From Eubacterium plexicaudatum ASF492 (GTDB taxonomy: Bacteria > Bacillota > Clostridia > Lachnospirales > Lachnospiraceae), in assembly GCF_000364225.2 (NCBI RefSeq), contig NZ_AQFT02000001.1, forward strand, positions 5,328,001-5,392,000: DNA of 64,000 nucleotides, read 5' to 3'. The position numbers and the translations under genes are program-made. Below, one piece after another: positions 16,971-25,444 of the stretch (the stretch's first letter is position 1; each line of letters starts with the position of its first letter). The notes under the pieces are model-generated. The model had not been told where the DNA came from. It worked only from the letters and a program-made list of their open reading frames with translations, and made no database searches.

Positions 16971-17888
16971 TTATCCAAGTGTCAGCATGGTGTCAATGCA
17001 CCGGCGGGCCTGTTTCATTACCTGTTCGGAAAGTGTGATTTCCTCGCCGCCTGTTCCGTGCAGACAATGCCAGACATCCATTAACGTCGTCAGTTTCATA
17101 TTACTGCAGATACAATCTTTGGAAAGCGGATAAAACCGTTTATCCGGACATGCGAACTGCAGATGTTCGACGATGCTGTTTTCGGTTCCGATAATAAAAG
17201 ACTTTGCCGAGCTGTTTTTTGCGTACTCCATAATACCGGTTGTGCTTCCGACATAGTCAGCCAGCTCGGTAACCTCGGCCTTGCATTCCGGATGAACCAG
17301 CAGTTTGGCTTCCGGAAAGAGCGATTTCATTTGCCGTACCTGATCGGCATGCATGGCTGCATGAGCAGGACAGCCGCCTGCAACCGGCCGGATAATTTTC
17401 TCCGGAACCTGTCTGGCAATCCATCCGCCCAGATTGCAGTCCGGGATAAACAAAATATGGTCGTTTTCAATATTTTGAATAATCTTTACCGCGGAGGATG
17501 AAGTAACGCATACATCACAAAGCGTTTTCAGCTCGGATGTCGTATTGATATAAGCCGCTACCGTATAATCCGGATATGTTTCTTTTAAGGCGGCAAGTTC
17601 GGCAACCGAGATCTGTTGCGCCATTGGACAGCCTGCCTGCGGATGTGATAGCAGCACTTTTTTTTCGGGAGATAAGATTTTTACGGTTTCAGCCATAAAG
17701 CGGACGCCGCACAGTAATACCGTTTGTTGACCGGTTTTGGCGGCTTGCAGACTGAGCCCGTAAGAATCGCCGACATAATCGGCAACTTCCCATATATCCT
17801 GACTCTGGTATGCGTGAGCCAGAATGCAGACATCATGTTCTTTTTTCAGCTTCAGGATTTCGTCCCGAATCGTTTGGGTAGTATTCAT
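16971..17888 (-). CDS. nadA: Quinolinate synthase
   Basis: Condenses iminoaspartate with dihydroxyacetone phosphate to quinolinate using a 4Fe-4S cluster. 305 residues, normal for the family. Three conserved cysteine regions are visible: LLCGVRFMAETVKIL, the central VAGGCPAH block and CICSNMKLTTL near the C-terminus; the three pseudo-symmetric domains carry HPEC and GTENSI motifs. AAGG precedes the ATG. It is transcribed divergently from nadB-nadC-niaR from a shared 216-base region, the usual arrangement for coordinated NAD control. Confidence 0.95.
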   Translation of the reverse strand: MNTTQTIRDEILKLKKEHDVCILAHAYQSQDIWEVADYVGDSYGLSLQAAKTGQQTVLLCGVRFMAETVKILSPEKKVLLSHPQAGCPMAQQISVAELAALKETYPDYTVAAYINTTSELKTLCDVCVTSSSAVKIIQNIENDHILFIPDCNLGGWIARQVPEKIIRPVAGGCPAHAAMHADQVRQMKSLFPEAKLLVHPECKAEVTELADYVGSTTGIMEYAKNSSAKSFIIGTENSIVEHLQFACPDKRFYPLSKDCICSNMKLTTLMDVWHCLHGTGGEEITLSEQVMKQARRCIDTMLTLG

Positions 17889-17941
17889 TGGTCATGCCTT
17901 TCTTGCTGTGAATCAGGTGAAATAATTTTCAGATTGCATTG

Positions 17942-17970
17942 ATTATATATAATGGGGTTGGTTCTGTCAA
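17942..17970 (-). promoter_or_regulatory. nadA promoter
   Basis: On the minus strand TTGACA (complement of 17965-17970), 17 bases, TATAAT (complement of 17942-17947), both boxes perfect. TGTCA words near both divergent promoters are candidate NiaR contacts, but I cannot define the operator. Confidence 0.8.
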
Positions 17971-18034
17971 TAGTGGGATGGTGTAGAATGCCATAGGATG
18001 ACAATGTGTATATTGCATTGTATTGCTATGTGTC

Positions 18035-18063
18035 TTGTCAGGTTGAAGGAGTTGTGTTATAAT
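18035..18063 (+). promoter_or_regulatory. nadB-nadC-niaR promoter
   Basis: TTGTCA (18035-18040), 17 bases, TATAAT (18058-18063), 41 bases before the nadB ATG. The -35 region overlaps a TGTCTTGTCA word that could be part of a NiaR site. Confidence 0.8.
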
Positions 18064-18104
18064 GGGCGTGCTGTGGGTGGACATGGAGAAAGAGGAAGGG
18101 ATTT

Positions 18105-19337
18105 ATGAGAACGGATATTTTAATTGTCGGGTGTGGATGCAGCGGACTGTATTGTGCGCTGCATCTGCCGAAAGATATGCAGATTACGATCATTACAAAA
18201 TCGGATTTGGAGAGCAGTGATTCGTTTCTGGCGCAGGGTGGGATTTGTATGCTCAAAGATGAGACGGATTATGCGGATTATTTTGAAGATACCATGCGTG
18301 CGGGGCATTATGAGAATGACCGGACATCTGTAGAAATTATGATACGGTCTTCAGGTCAGGTTGTTCGGGAACTTTTAGGGTACGGTGTGGATTTTCAAAG
18401 AGAAGCGGATGGGAATCTGGCATTTACGAAGGAAGGGGCGCATTCGAAAAACAGGATATTATTTCATAAGGACATTACCGGAAAAGAGATTACAGGTAAG
18501 CTGCTGGAGCAGGTAAAGCAATGTGCGCATATTCAGCTTTTGGAATATACGGAAATGCTGGATATTATAACGAAAGATCATAGTTGTTCCGGTGCGGTTG
18601 TCCGGCGGGCAGATGGTGCGGTGGAAGAAGTTGAGGCCGCATGCACGGTGCTTGCAACGGGAGGAGTCGGCGGACTGTATGAGCGTTCTACCAATTATCG
18701 GCATTTGACAGGGGATGCGGTGGCAGCAGCGCTGCGGCATAAGATTGCGGTGCGGGACATTCATGAGGTTCAGATTCATCCGACGACTTTGTATACGCCG
18801 GACAAAGAAGACAGGTGTTTTTTGATTTCGGAGTCGGTACGGGGAGAAGGAGCGAAACTTTATAATAAAAATATGCGGCGGTTTGTGGACGAACTTCTTC
18901 CAAGAGATGAGCTGACGGCGGCGATACTGGCGCAGATGGAAGAGGATGGTATGCCGTATGTATGGGAAGATTTGCGGACGATTCCCGTAAAAGAACTGCA
19001 GACGCATTTTCCAAATATTATTGCGCATTGCGCTCAAATGGGGTATGATGTTGCAAAAGAATGCATTCCGGTTGTACCCGCCCAGCATTATTTTATGGGT
19101 GGTATCCGTACGGATTATGAAGGGCGCACATCCATGTCCGATCTGTATGCGATAGGAGAAACCGCCTGCAACGGCGTGCATGGCAGAAATCGTCTGGCCA
19201 GTAATTCCCTGTTGGAAAGCCTTGTATTTGCAAAAAGGGCGGCGGATGATATTGCCGTGAAGCGACATGTGAAAAAGCCGGATCGGAATGGAACGGAGAA
19301 TTTGAAAAGAGAGGAACGGAAAGGAGCCGGAAAATGA
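18105..19337 (+). CDS. nadB: L-aspartate oxidase
   Basis: FAD enzyme that oxidises aspartate to iminoaspartate for NadA. 410 residues. The FAD dinucleotide fold opens the protein (DILIVGCGCSGLYCALHL); further motifs are FLAQGGIC, TVLATGGVGGLY, the active-site block EVQIHPTTLY and SESVRGEGAKLY, and the second FAD block LYAIGETACNGVHGRNRLAS. It lacks the C-terminal helical domain of the longer proteobacterial enzyme, as is common in clostridia. GAGGAAGGG precedes the ATG. Its stop codon overlaps the nadC start by four bases. Confidence 0.95.
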   Translation: MRTDILIVGCGCSGLYCALHLPKDMQITIITKSDLESSDSFLAQGGICMLKDETDYADYFEDTMRAGHYENDRTSVEIMIRSSGQVVRELLGYGVDFQREADGNLAFTKEGAHSKNRILFHKDITGKEITGKLLEQVKQCAHIQLLEYTEMLDIITKDHSCSGAVVRRADGAVEEVEAACTVLATGGVGGLYERSTNYRHLTGDAVAAALRHKIAVRDIHEVQIHPTTLYTPDKEDRCFLISESVRGEGAKLYNKNMRRFVDELLPRDELTAAILAQMEEDGMPYVWEDLRTIPVKELQTHFPNIIAHCAQMGYDVAKECIPVVPAQHYFMGGIRTDYEGRTSMSDLYAIGETACNGVHGRNRLASNSLLESLVFAKRAADDIAVKRHVKKPDRNGTENLKREERKGAGK

Positions 19338-20197
19338 TGTTTGATCCGATAACAATGAGACTGAATGTTGATCCGCTCATTTTAAGCGCATTGCGCGAAG
19401 ATATTACGAGCGATGATGCATCGACAAATAGTGTGATGCCTTATGCACAGACAGGGGAAGCGGAACTGATCTGCAAACAGGACGGGGTTCTCTGTGGTCT
19501 GCAGGTTTTTGAAAGGGTTTTTACTTTGCTGGATCAGGAGGTGAAGACCGAGTTTTTTGCCGCAGACGCAGACACGATAACGAACGGACAGCTGATTGCG
19601 AAAGTGCGCGGCGATATCCGTACGCTGCTGTGCGGAGAACGAACGGCGCTGAATTATCTGCAGCGGATGAGCGGAATTGCCACTTATACACATGCGGTTG
19701 CCAGCCTGTTGGAAGGGACGAATATCCGGCTGCTGGATACGAGAAAAACATCGCCGAATAATCGCATTTTTGAAAAATATGCGGTGCGTACGGGCGGCGG
19801 AAATAACCACAGGTATAATCTTTCGGACGGGGTTTTACTGAAAGATAATCATATAGGCGCTGCGGGAAGTGTGAAAAAGGCTGTCCGGATGGCGAAAGAA
19901 TATGCTCCGTTTGTACGCAAGATTGAAGTCGAGGTAGAAACGATGGAGATGGTAAACGAAGCTGTGGAAGCGGGAGCGGATATTATTATGCTGGATAATA
20001 TGACACGGGAACAGGTAAAGGAAGCGATTGTCCTGATTGCAGGCAGGGCGGAAGTAGAGGTGTCCGGCAATGTAACAAAAGAAAATATTGAGAAATTAAA
20101 GGACTTGGGAATTGATTATATATCCAGCGGTGCGTTGACGCATTCGGCGCCGATACTGGATCTTTCTTTAAAAAATCTGCATGTGGTATCTGTATAG
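19334..20197 (+). CDS. nadC: Nicotinate-nucleotide pyrophosphorylase (carboxylating)
   Basis: Makes nicotinate mononucleotide, CO2 and PPi from quinolinate and PRPP, closing the de novo route begun by NadB and NadA. 287 residues. Conserved blocks are EDITSDDAS, CGERTALNYLQRMSGIAT, DTRKTSPNNRIFEKYAV with the quinolinate-binding Arg/Lys, DGVLLKDNHIG, VEVETMEM and the C-terminal ISSGALTHSAPILDLSL. GGAGCC precedes the ATG, which overlaps the nadB stop (ATGA), so the two are translationally coupled. Confidence 0.95.
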   Translation: MMFDPITMRLNVDPLILSALREDITSDDASTNSVMPYAQTGEAELICKQDGVLCGLQVFERVFTLLDQEVKTEFFAADADTITNGQLIAKVRGDIRTLLCGERTALNYLQRMSGIATYTHAVASLLEGTNIRLLDTRKTSPNNRIFEKYAVRTGGGNNHRYNLSDGVLLKDNHIGAAGSVKKAVRMAKEYAPFVRKIEVEVETMEMVNEAVEAGADIIMLDNMTREQVKEAIVLIAGRAEVEVSGNVTKENIEKLKDLGIDYISSGALTHSAPILDLSLKNLHVVSV

Positions 20198-20218
20198 TGA
20201 TATAACAGGAGAGGGGAG

Positions 20219-20791
20219 ATGCGGCAGATGAATGGAGAAGAACGCAGAAAACAGCTGCTTGCGATGCTGTCAGACAGTAAGACGCCGATTTCCGGAACCG
20301 CGCTTGCACATAAGCTGCACGTCAGCCGGCAGGTCATTGTTCAGGATATTGCACTTTTGCGTGCGAATGGGGAAGAAATACTATCTGCAAGCCGCGGCTA
20401 TCTGATGATGCACAGGGAGCATGAGATCAGCAGGGTGTTTAAAATGCTGCATGCTGACGCCGAGACGGAGGAAGAGCTGACAATGATCATAGATCTGGGC
20501 GGAAAAGTACGGGATGTCTTTATTTACCATAAAGTATACGGTGTGGTACGTGCAGATATGAAAATACGTTCGCGGAAAGATATTTATGAGTTTATGGAAA
20601 GTATCCGGTCCGGAAAGTCGAGGCTGTTAAAAAATACAACGTCAGGATATCATTATCACACAATATTTGCGGACGACGAGCAGACATTGGATGTGATTCA
20701 GGCGGAACTGGCAAAACGGGGAATGCTGGCTCCGCTGCAGGATGATGAGCCGGTTGATTTTTGGAATAGAAGGAAGGTTGGCCGGCAGTGA
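20219..20791 (+). CDS. niaR: NiaR-type nicotinate-responsive repressor (HTH plus 3H domain)
   Basis: 190 residues. An N-terminal HTH_11 winged helix (RKQLLAMLSDSKTPISGTAL, HVSRQVIVQDIALLR) is followed by the metal- and nicotinate-binding 3H domain with its histidines in FIYHKVYG and TSGYHYHTIF. NiaR represses NAD genes when nicotinate is available. Its place as third gene behind nadB and nadC gives feedback of the operon on itself, and the divergent nadA promoter lies within reach. GGAGAGGGGAG precedes the start. Confidence 0.92.
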   Translation: MRQMNGEERRKQLLAMLSDSKTPISGTALAHKLHVSRQVIVQDIALLRANGEEILSASRGYLMMHREHEISRVFKMLHADAETEEELTMIIDLGGKVRDVFIYHKVYGVVRADMKIRSRKDIYEFMESIRSGKSRLLKNTTSGYHYHTIFADDEQTLDVIQAELAKRGMLAPLQDDEPVDFWNRRKVGRQ

Positions 20792-20820
20792 GAGCCGGAT
20801 AACGGAAGAAAGGAAAGAGG

Positions 20821-21507
20821 ATGCGGACAGCTTACCAGGTACTTTTTTTGGAAGACGAGCCTACCATTCGGGAGGTGTTAAAAGAATATATGACAATATC
20901 CGGTTATGTGGTAACGACAGCCGAACGGGGTGATGATGCAATAGCATTACTGAAACGCAATACATTTGATGTCGCCGTTTTAGATATTATGGTGCCTGGA
21001 AAAAACGGATTTGAAGTGCTTGGATATATTCGAAGTCATATGCCGGATATGGCAGTCATTATGCTGACGGCGTTAGAGGATGAGAAAACGCAGGTGCAGG
21101 CATTTAATCTTTATGCGGATGACTATATTATAAAGCCGGTGTCGCCAATTATATTGCTGAAACGAATGGAAACGGTGCTGCGCCGTACGGTCGGGAAGAT
21201 GCATACAACAGCTGAGAACGCGCATGGAGGAATTTATCTGCAGCAGGAAGCATATTGTGCTTATTATAAAGGAGAAAAACTGCCACTGACACTTAGCGAA
21301 TATCTGCTTTTACAGACGCTTTATGAAGAGCCAAACCGTGTTTTTACGAGAGAACAGTTAATTCTGCATATTTTTAATGAAGACTATATTGGCAATGACC
21401 GGATTATTGATGCGCACGTAAAAAATCTGAGAAAGAAATTGCCGGTTCCATGTATTAAAACGGTGATAGGTGTTGGCTATCGGTATGACAGGGAGGCTGA
21501 CAGATGA
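20821..21507 (+). CDS. OmpR-family response regulator
   Basis: 228 residues. Receiver domain: acidic pair EDEP near residue 12, phospho-acceptor Asp in DVAVLDIMVPGKNGFEVL (about residue 52), Thr in VIMLTALED and the conserved Lys in DDYIIKPVSP. The C-terminal winged helix (LSEYLLLQTLYEEPNRVFTR, DRIIDAHVKNLRKKL, IKTVIGVGYRYD) binds DNA. It overlaps the kinase gene by four bases. GGAAAGAGG precedes the ATG. The following ABC-2 exporter genes are a likely target, a common pairing, but this is inference. Confidence 0.93.
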   Translation: MRTAYQVLFLEDEPTIREVLKEYMTISGYVVTTAERGDDAIALLKRNTFDVAVLDIMVPGKNGFEVLGYIRSHMPDMAVIMLTALEDEKTQVQAFNLYADDYIIKPVSPIILLKRMETVLRRTVGKMHTTAENAHGGIYLQQEAYCAYYKGEKLPLTLSEYLLLQTLYEEPNRVFTREQLILHIFNEDYIGNDRIIDAHVKNLRKKLPVPCIKTVIGVGYRYDREADR

Positions 21508-22949
21508 AAGAGCTTGATCGAAAAAATCTCTGGTACAGTTTGCTGCTCGCGGCAATTATGCTGCTACTGTTGATCTGTTATTTCAGCTTCATGCTGCCGT
21601 CGCTGTATGTAGCTTATGCGGAAGAACAAAATCTGGAAGCAATTAAAAACCAGCATCGCACATTTCTGGAAACAGGTTCTTATGACCGGGTACATGTAAA
21701 AAATCCGACGGCCTGTATGTCGGTAAAGATTCCCTATGAAGAAAATTATCTGGAAGCGGCTTCTAAAATGCTTTCAATAAAAATTATACCAACGGATACG
21801 GAAACGGAAGAACTTATGGGCGACATTCGTTCCTTTGTTCGTAATTTTGACCTGAAAGACCCAAAAGCGGCAAATTTACAGATCGCAGACGAACTGAATG
21901 GTTTTCGAATGAAACTGGAAAAAATTTTTGAAAAGAAAGTGCGACTTCCAATACGGGCTGAAATTTGTCTGACAAATCCGGAGCAGGGTTTGTATCGTGA
22001 AGAATCTCTGCGAATACATGCGGGAAGCGGGCAGGAAATGATTGTGGAGACAACGATATTTGACCATAATAATCAATATACCAATTATCTGGCATTGGAA
22101 CGGGTGTCGGACGGCATGGTATTTTCGATACTTCCGGTAGTTACACCGCAGATGGAGCAGATTCGTCCGATTGTAATGCAAAGCGTGCCGATGCTCTGCG
22201 CGGTGCTTTTTATGCTGGTATTGCTGTTCTCACGGCTGTATTCGAATGGAATCGTGCATCCGGTCTATCAAAAGCTGCAGGATGTGAATCAGAGCCTGCT
22301 GGAAGAAAATGAACGGCAGGAAATGTTTATGAGAGCAACGTCCCATCAGCTGAAAACGCCGGTGACGGCAGCGCTTTTATTGCTGGATGGAATGATTGGC
22401 CGGATTGGAAAGTATAAAGACCGTGAGAGATATTTACCAAAAGTGAAAGAGCAGTTGCTGTTTATGCGCAGGATGATAGAAGAAATACTGTCATTGAATA
22501 AAAACCGCAGCAGTGATCCGTGCCGTATGTGTTTGTATGAAACGGTTATGGCGCTTGCAGACTCTTATCGGGTAGCGGCAGCGGATAAGCAGCTGGAAAT
22601 TACCGTGGAAGGAGACCAGGAAACATATATATGGACAGATAGCGGGATGCTGGTAAAAATAGTGGATAATTTACTGTCCAATGCCGTAACATATACGCCG
22701 CAGGCAGGACGGATTGCTGTCCGCATTTCGCAGCAGAGCCTTATGATACGAAATGAAGACGTAACAATTCCGCAGAGCCTGATACCACACATTTTTGAAC
22801 CGTTTGTATGCGGAGAACACAGGCAGGCGTCGCATGGACTCGGATTGTATATTGCGGCGTATTATGCAAAAATAATTCATGCTCAACTCAATATTTGCAA
22901 TCGGGAAAACGCAGTGGAGGCGGTACTGGCGTTTAATTCAAAGCGGTGA
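21504..22949 (+). CDS. Sensor histidine kinase
   Basis: 481 residues. Two membrane segments (residues about 10-35 and 230-250) bracket a 190-residue extracytoplasmic sensor domain of no type I recognise. The cytoplasmic part has the H-box (ATSHQLKTPVTAALLLL), N-box (IVDNLLSNAVTY), a short F-box (IFEPFV) and G2 loop (SHGLGLYIA). The G1 box is degenerate (no clear DxGxG between N-box and F-box), so ATP binding may be altered. Its end overlaps the convergent acetyltransferase gene by 12 bases. Confidence 0.92.
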   Translation: MKELDRKNLWYSLLLAAIMLLLLICYFSFMLPSLYVAYAEEQNLEAIKNQHRTFLETGSYDRVHVKNPTACMSVKIPYEENYLEAASKMLSIKIIPTDTETEELMGDIRSFVRNFDLKDPKAANLQIADELNGFRMKLEKIFEKKVRLPIRAEICLTNPEQGLYREESLRIHAGSGQEMIVETTIFDHNNQYTNYLALERVSDGMVFSILPVVTPQMEQIRPIVMQSVPMLCAVLFMLVLLFSRLYSNGIVHPVYQKLQDVNQSLLEENERQEMFMRATSHQLKTPVTAALLLLDGMIGRIGKYKDRERYLPKVKEQLLFMRRMIEEILSLNKNRSSDPCRMCLYETVMALADSYRVAAADKQLEITVEGDQETYIWTDSGMLVKIVDNLLSNAVTYTPQAGRIAVRISQQSLMIRNEDVTIPQSLIPHIFEPFVCGEHRQASHGLGLYIAAYYAKIIHAQLNICNRENAVEAVLAFNSKR

Positions 22950-23450
22950 CCGGTCAGGCAGGAGCTGTTTCTGATAAGCAATTCGGGGACTGCCGTTTGC
23001 AACGTATATTCGCCCGCATTTTTGATATCCGCTGCGTTCTAGTAAATGCCGCATGATGTGATTACGTTCATGTGTGTCTATTCGGATATTTGGCGCTTTG
23101 GCTTCGCAAAATGCAAGACAATGACCAAGTATCCCTTTTTTTATTCCGCTGCTGGCAATCCGGTGTATCGTTCCGTAAGTATCGTTATTCAGCCAGTGTC
23201 CGTTTTCGATGTGGGCGTAAGTAGGATCATCTCCAATGATAAAACTAAAGACAGCGGCTATTTCTGCCGTGTCAGGGGTTATAATAACATAACTGTCTCC
23301 ATTTTCAATATCCATTTTAATAAGCTCCTCAGAAGGTTTGTCATTTCCCCACTGATCGGCATTACCGGAGCGGCGCATCTGTTCACGTGCATACGCATAA
23401 ATGGAAAAAATCCGTTCCAGGTCGTCCGGGGTTGTTTGTCGTATATGCAT
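22938..23450 (-). CDS. GNAT-family N-acetyltransferase
   Basis: 170 residues beginning MHIRQTTPDDLERIFSIYAY, the usual GNAT N-terminus. The acetyl-CoA loop region reads IASSGIKKGILGHCL, followed by IRIDTHERNHIMRHLLERSG, the typical C-terminal Asn/helix segment. It probably transfers an acetyl group to a small molecule or protein amine; substrate unknown. CAAGGAGT precedes the ATG. It converges with the histidine kinase gene and shares its last 12 bases; no terminator separates them. Confidence 0.85.
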   Translation of the reverse strand: MHIRQTTPDDLERIFSIYAYAREQMRRSGNADQWGNDKPSEELIKMDIENGDSYVIITPDTAEIAAVFSFIIGDDPTYAHIENGHWLNNDTYGTIHRIASSGIKKGILGHCLAFCEAKAPNIRIDTHERNHIMRHLLERSGYQKCGRIYVANGSPRIAYQKQLLPDRSPL

Positions 23451-23594
23451 GTCTGACTCCTTGTAATTTGGTGTGTTGTGTATAGAGTTGCTTCGGGTTT
23501 TATTTTAACATGACTGCATAGAGATATCTACATCGTATCTTCATACGAATTTCATATGATAAGTGTATGATATGGAAGAGAAAGGAGATGGCTT

Positions 23595-24485
23595 ATGTTG
23601 TTGGAAATTGAAAATCTGAATGTGAAGTTCGGTGAGTATACTGCTTTGGATATTCAGACGCCGATTGTAATTGAAAGAGGGGACAGGATTGGTATCATTG
23701 GCTCTAACGGTGCCGGGAAAAGTACAATGATTAAAAGTATTTTAGGACTTGTAGCGTATGACGGAACGATTCGCAGCAGTCTGAGACCGGATCAGATTGC
23801 TACGCATATGCAGTTTAACGAATATACGGACAATGTCCCGATCCGGTATATTATGGAAGCCATACTGCATACGGATATAGCGAAAAATCAAAAGCTGCGA
23901 AACCTGATTGATTATTTTGAATTTGAAGGATGTCTGAAAAAGAAATACGGAAAATTATCCGGAGGACAGAAACAACGGTTCACAATTATTATGATTTTAA
24001 TGCAGGACGCGCCGCTTACTATTTACGATGAAGTAACATCCGGCCTGGATTTTGAAACAAGGCAAAAACTGGTGGAAAAGCTGGTGGAGTGGTACCGGGG
24101 AAAAGATGCTGCTCTTTGTATCGTGTCACATTATTATGAGGAACTGGAGCAGCTTGCGGATAAACTGTTAATTTTAGATAAAGGCAGGGTGATTGATTAC
24201 GGATACAGGGAAGCCCTGTTTCAAAAGTACTGTCAAAGGGCGGTTATTGTGCTGGATGCCTGTGAAAAAAATGAAAGACTGACCGAAAAATACACAAAGC
24301 TGGAATCGCCGGAACATCTGCTTGTACTGGCCTGCGCATCGGAAGAAGAAGAGCGGGAAATTACAGCGTCCCTGATTGCACACAATGTGAACTTTAAACG
24401 CAGCAATCATGATATTGAAAGCATATATATTAATGCGAAACGAGCATATGAAATGAGACAGGAGGAAAGTCGCTATGCAGGATAG
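23595..24485 (+). CDS. ABC transporter ATP-binding protein
   Basis: 296 residues. Walker A GSNGAGKSTM, Q-loop region MQFNEYTDN, signature LSGGQKQRFTII, Walker B LTIYDEVTSGLD and H-loop IVSHYYEE. The C-terminal 90 residues form an accessory domain like that of drug or lantibiotic exporters. AAAGGAG precedes the ATG. It overlaps the permease gene by 11 bases. Position after the two-component genes suggests a regulated exporter, perhaps for a toxic peptide or antibiotic. No strong promoter could be assigned in the 144 bases upstream. Confidence 0.92.
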   Translation: MLLEIENLNVKFGEYTALDIQTPIVIERGDRIGIIGSNGAGKSTMIKSILGLVAYDGTIRSSLRPDQIATHMQFNEYTDNVPIRYIMEAILHTDIAKNQKLRNLIDYFEFEGCLKKKYGKLSGGQKQRFTIIMILMQDAPLTIYDEVTSGLDFETRQKLVEKLVEWYRGKDAALCIVSHYYEELEQLADKLLILDKGRVIDYGYREALFQKYCQRAVIVLDACEKNERLTEKYTKLESPEHLLVLACASEEEEREITASLIAHNVNFKRSNHDIESIYINAKRAYEMRQEESRYAG

Positions 24486-25278
24486 AAAAGGAGACAGGAT
24501 AACGTCGCAGATGTTAAGATTTCAGCTGCTGAACGTACTTGGAAATCCCTATGTGCATATTTTCGGAGTCGGCCTGCCGATTGTTCTGGCTTTGCTGATT
24601 ACGAGGGTGGCAGTATCGGAGCTGCCGGCAGATGATATGGAGCCGATGATTTCGACTACGATCTATCTGGGAATGGGAGCGTTGATTCCAATGGCAGTTT
24701 TATTAATGGGATATGCGGTGAGTTATGCACAGGAACTGTCAAAAGGGATACCGGAACGAATGCAGCTTTTTGGGATTAAAAAAAGTGTGTTGTTCGGCAG
24801 TAATGTAATTGTGCAGATGCTGTTTTTAATTGCCGCATTTTTACTTTTTTTCCTGTTCGGATGTATGTTTGCAAAAATTGAACGACCGACTCTGTCCGGA
24901 CTGATCTGCTATATTTTATGCATGTTTGTGTTTAGCATTATTTGCCTTGCGCTTGCACATGGAATCGCATGTCTTTGCAAAAACTTCGGAAGGACGTATT
25001 GCGTCAGTATGATCTTGTATTTTGCATTTATGATATTGGGCGGTATGATGGGCATTTCGTATGAAGATTTGCCGAAATGGGCGAAAATAATTGCAAAGCT
25101 GCTGCCGGTTACTTATATAAACAGAGACTTTTATCAGATTTGGACAGGAAAGCAATATCACTATATGCCCATGCTTCAGTCGTATTTATTTTTGGGAGCG
25201 GTTTCGGTAATTGTTTTGTTTTTGGTATTCGGAAGGCCTTCGGCGGGGTGTAAAATAAAAATTTCCGAGGAAAGATAA
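24475..25278 (+). CDS. ABC-2 type permease
   Basis: 267 residues with six predicted membrane segments (for example VGLPIVLALLITRVAV, LGMGALIPMAVLLMGYAV, IVQMLFLIAAFLLFFLFG and YLFLGAVSVIVLFLVFG) and the short cytoplasmic pattern GIPERMQLFGI that contacts the ATPase in ABC-2 exporters. Gene overlap with the ATPase shows that they are made together. It ends 166 bases before the giant flagellin gene. Confidence 0.88.
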   Translation: MQDRKGDRITSQMLRFQLLNVLGNPYVHIFGVGLPIVLALLITRVAVSELPADDMEPMISTTIYLGMGALIPMAVLLMGYAVSYAQELSKGIPERMQLFGIKKSVLFGSNVIVQMLFLIAAFLLFFLFGCMFAKIERPTLSGLICYILCMFVFSIICLALAHGIACLCKNFGRTYCVSMILYFAFMILGGMMGISYEDLPKWAKIIAKLLPVTYINRDFYQIWTGKQYHYMPMLQSYLFLGAVSVIVLFLVFGRPSAGCKIKISEER

Positions 25279-25338
25279 GAGTGTGTGTCAGACCTTGTTT
25301 GTGGTTTGTTTTGTGTGAGCTGCTTTGTTATATTTATA

Positions 25339-25367
25339 TTTACAATGCCAGTTTGAGGGCGTATAAT
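25339..25367 (+). promoter_or_regulatory. Promoter of flagellin 1
   Basis: TTTACA (25339-25344), 17 bases, TATAAT (25362-25367), 77 bases before the flagellin ATG. It is a sigma-A type promoter; no CCGATAT box of the flagellar sigma factor was seen. The second flagellin uses identical boxes and spacing. Confidence 0.75.
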
Positions 25368-25381
25368 AAATATATTGGAAA

Positions 25382-25413
25382 AATTACAAATGTAACAAAA
25401 AGGATTTGTAATT
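25382..25413 (+). promoter_or_regulatory. Leader hairpin of flagellin 1
   Basis: AATTACAAAT (25382-25391) and ATTTGTAATT (25404-25413) pair perfectly in the 5' leader. The second flagellin leader shares the word AAATTACAAATGTA (29951-29964). A role in mRNA stability or CsrA-type control is possible but unproven. Confidence 0.55.
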
Positions 25414-25444
25414 GTTTTTAAATTACGAAAGGGGACACACGACC

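Noticed and set aside
18459-19355. 298-codon minus-strand open frame across nadB
   Set aside because: Entirely inside a confidently assigned gene and rich in Arg/His/Ile in a way typical of antisense reading.
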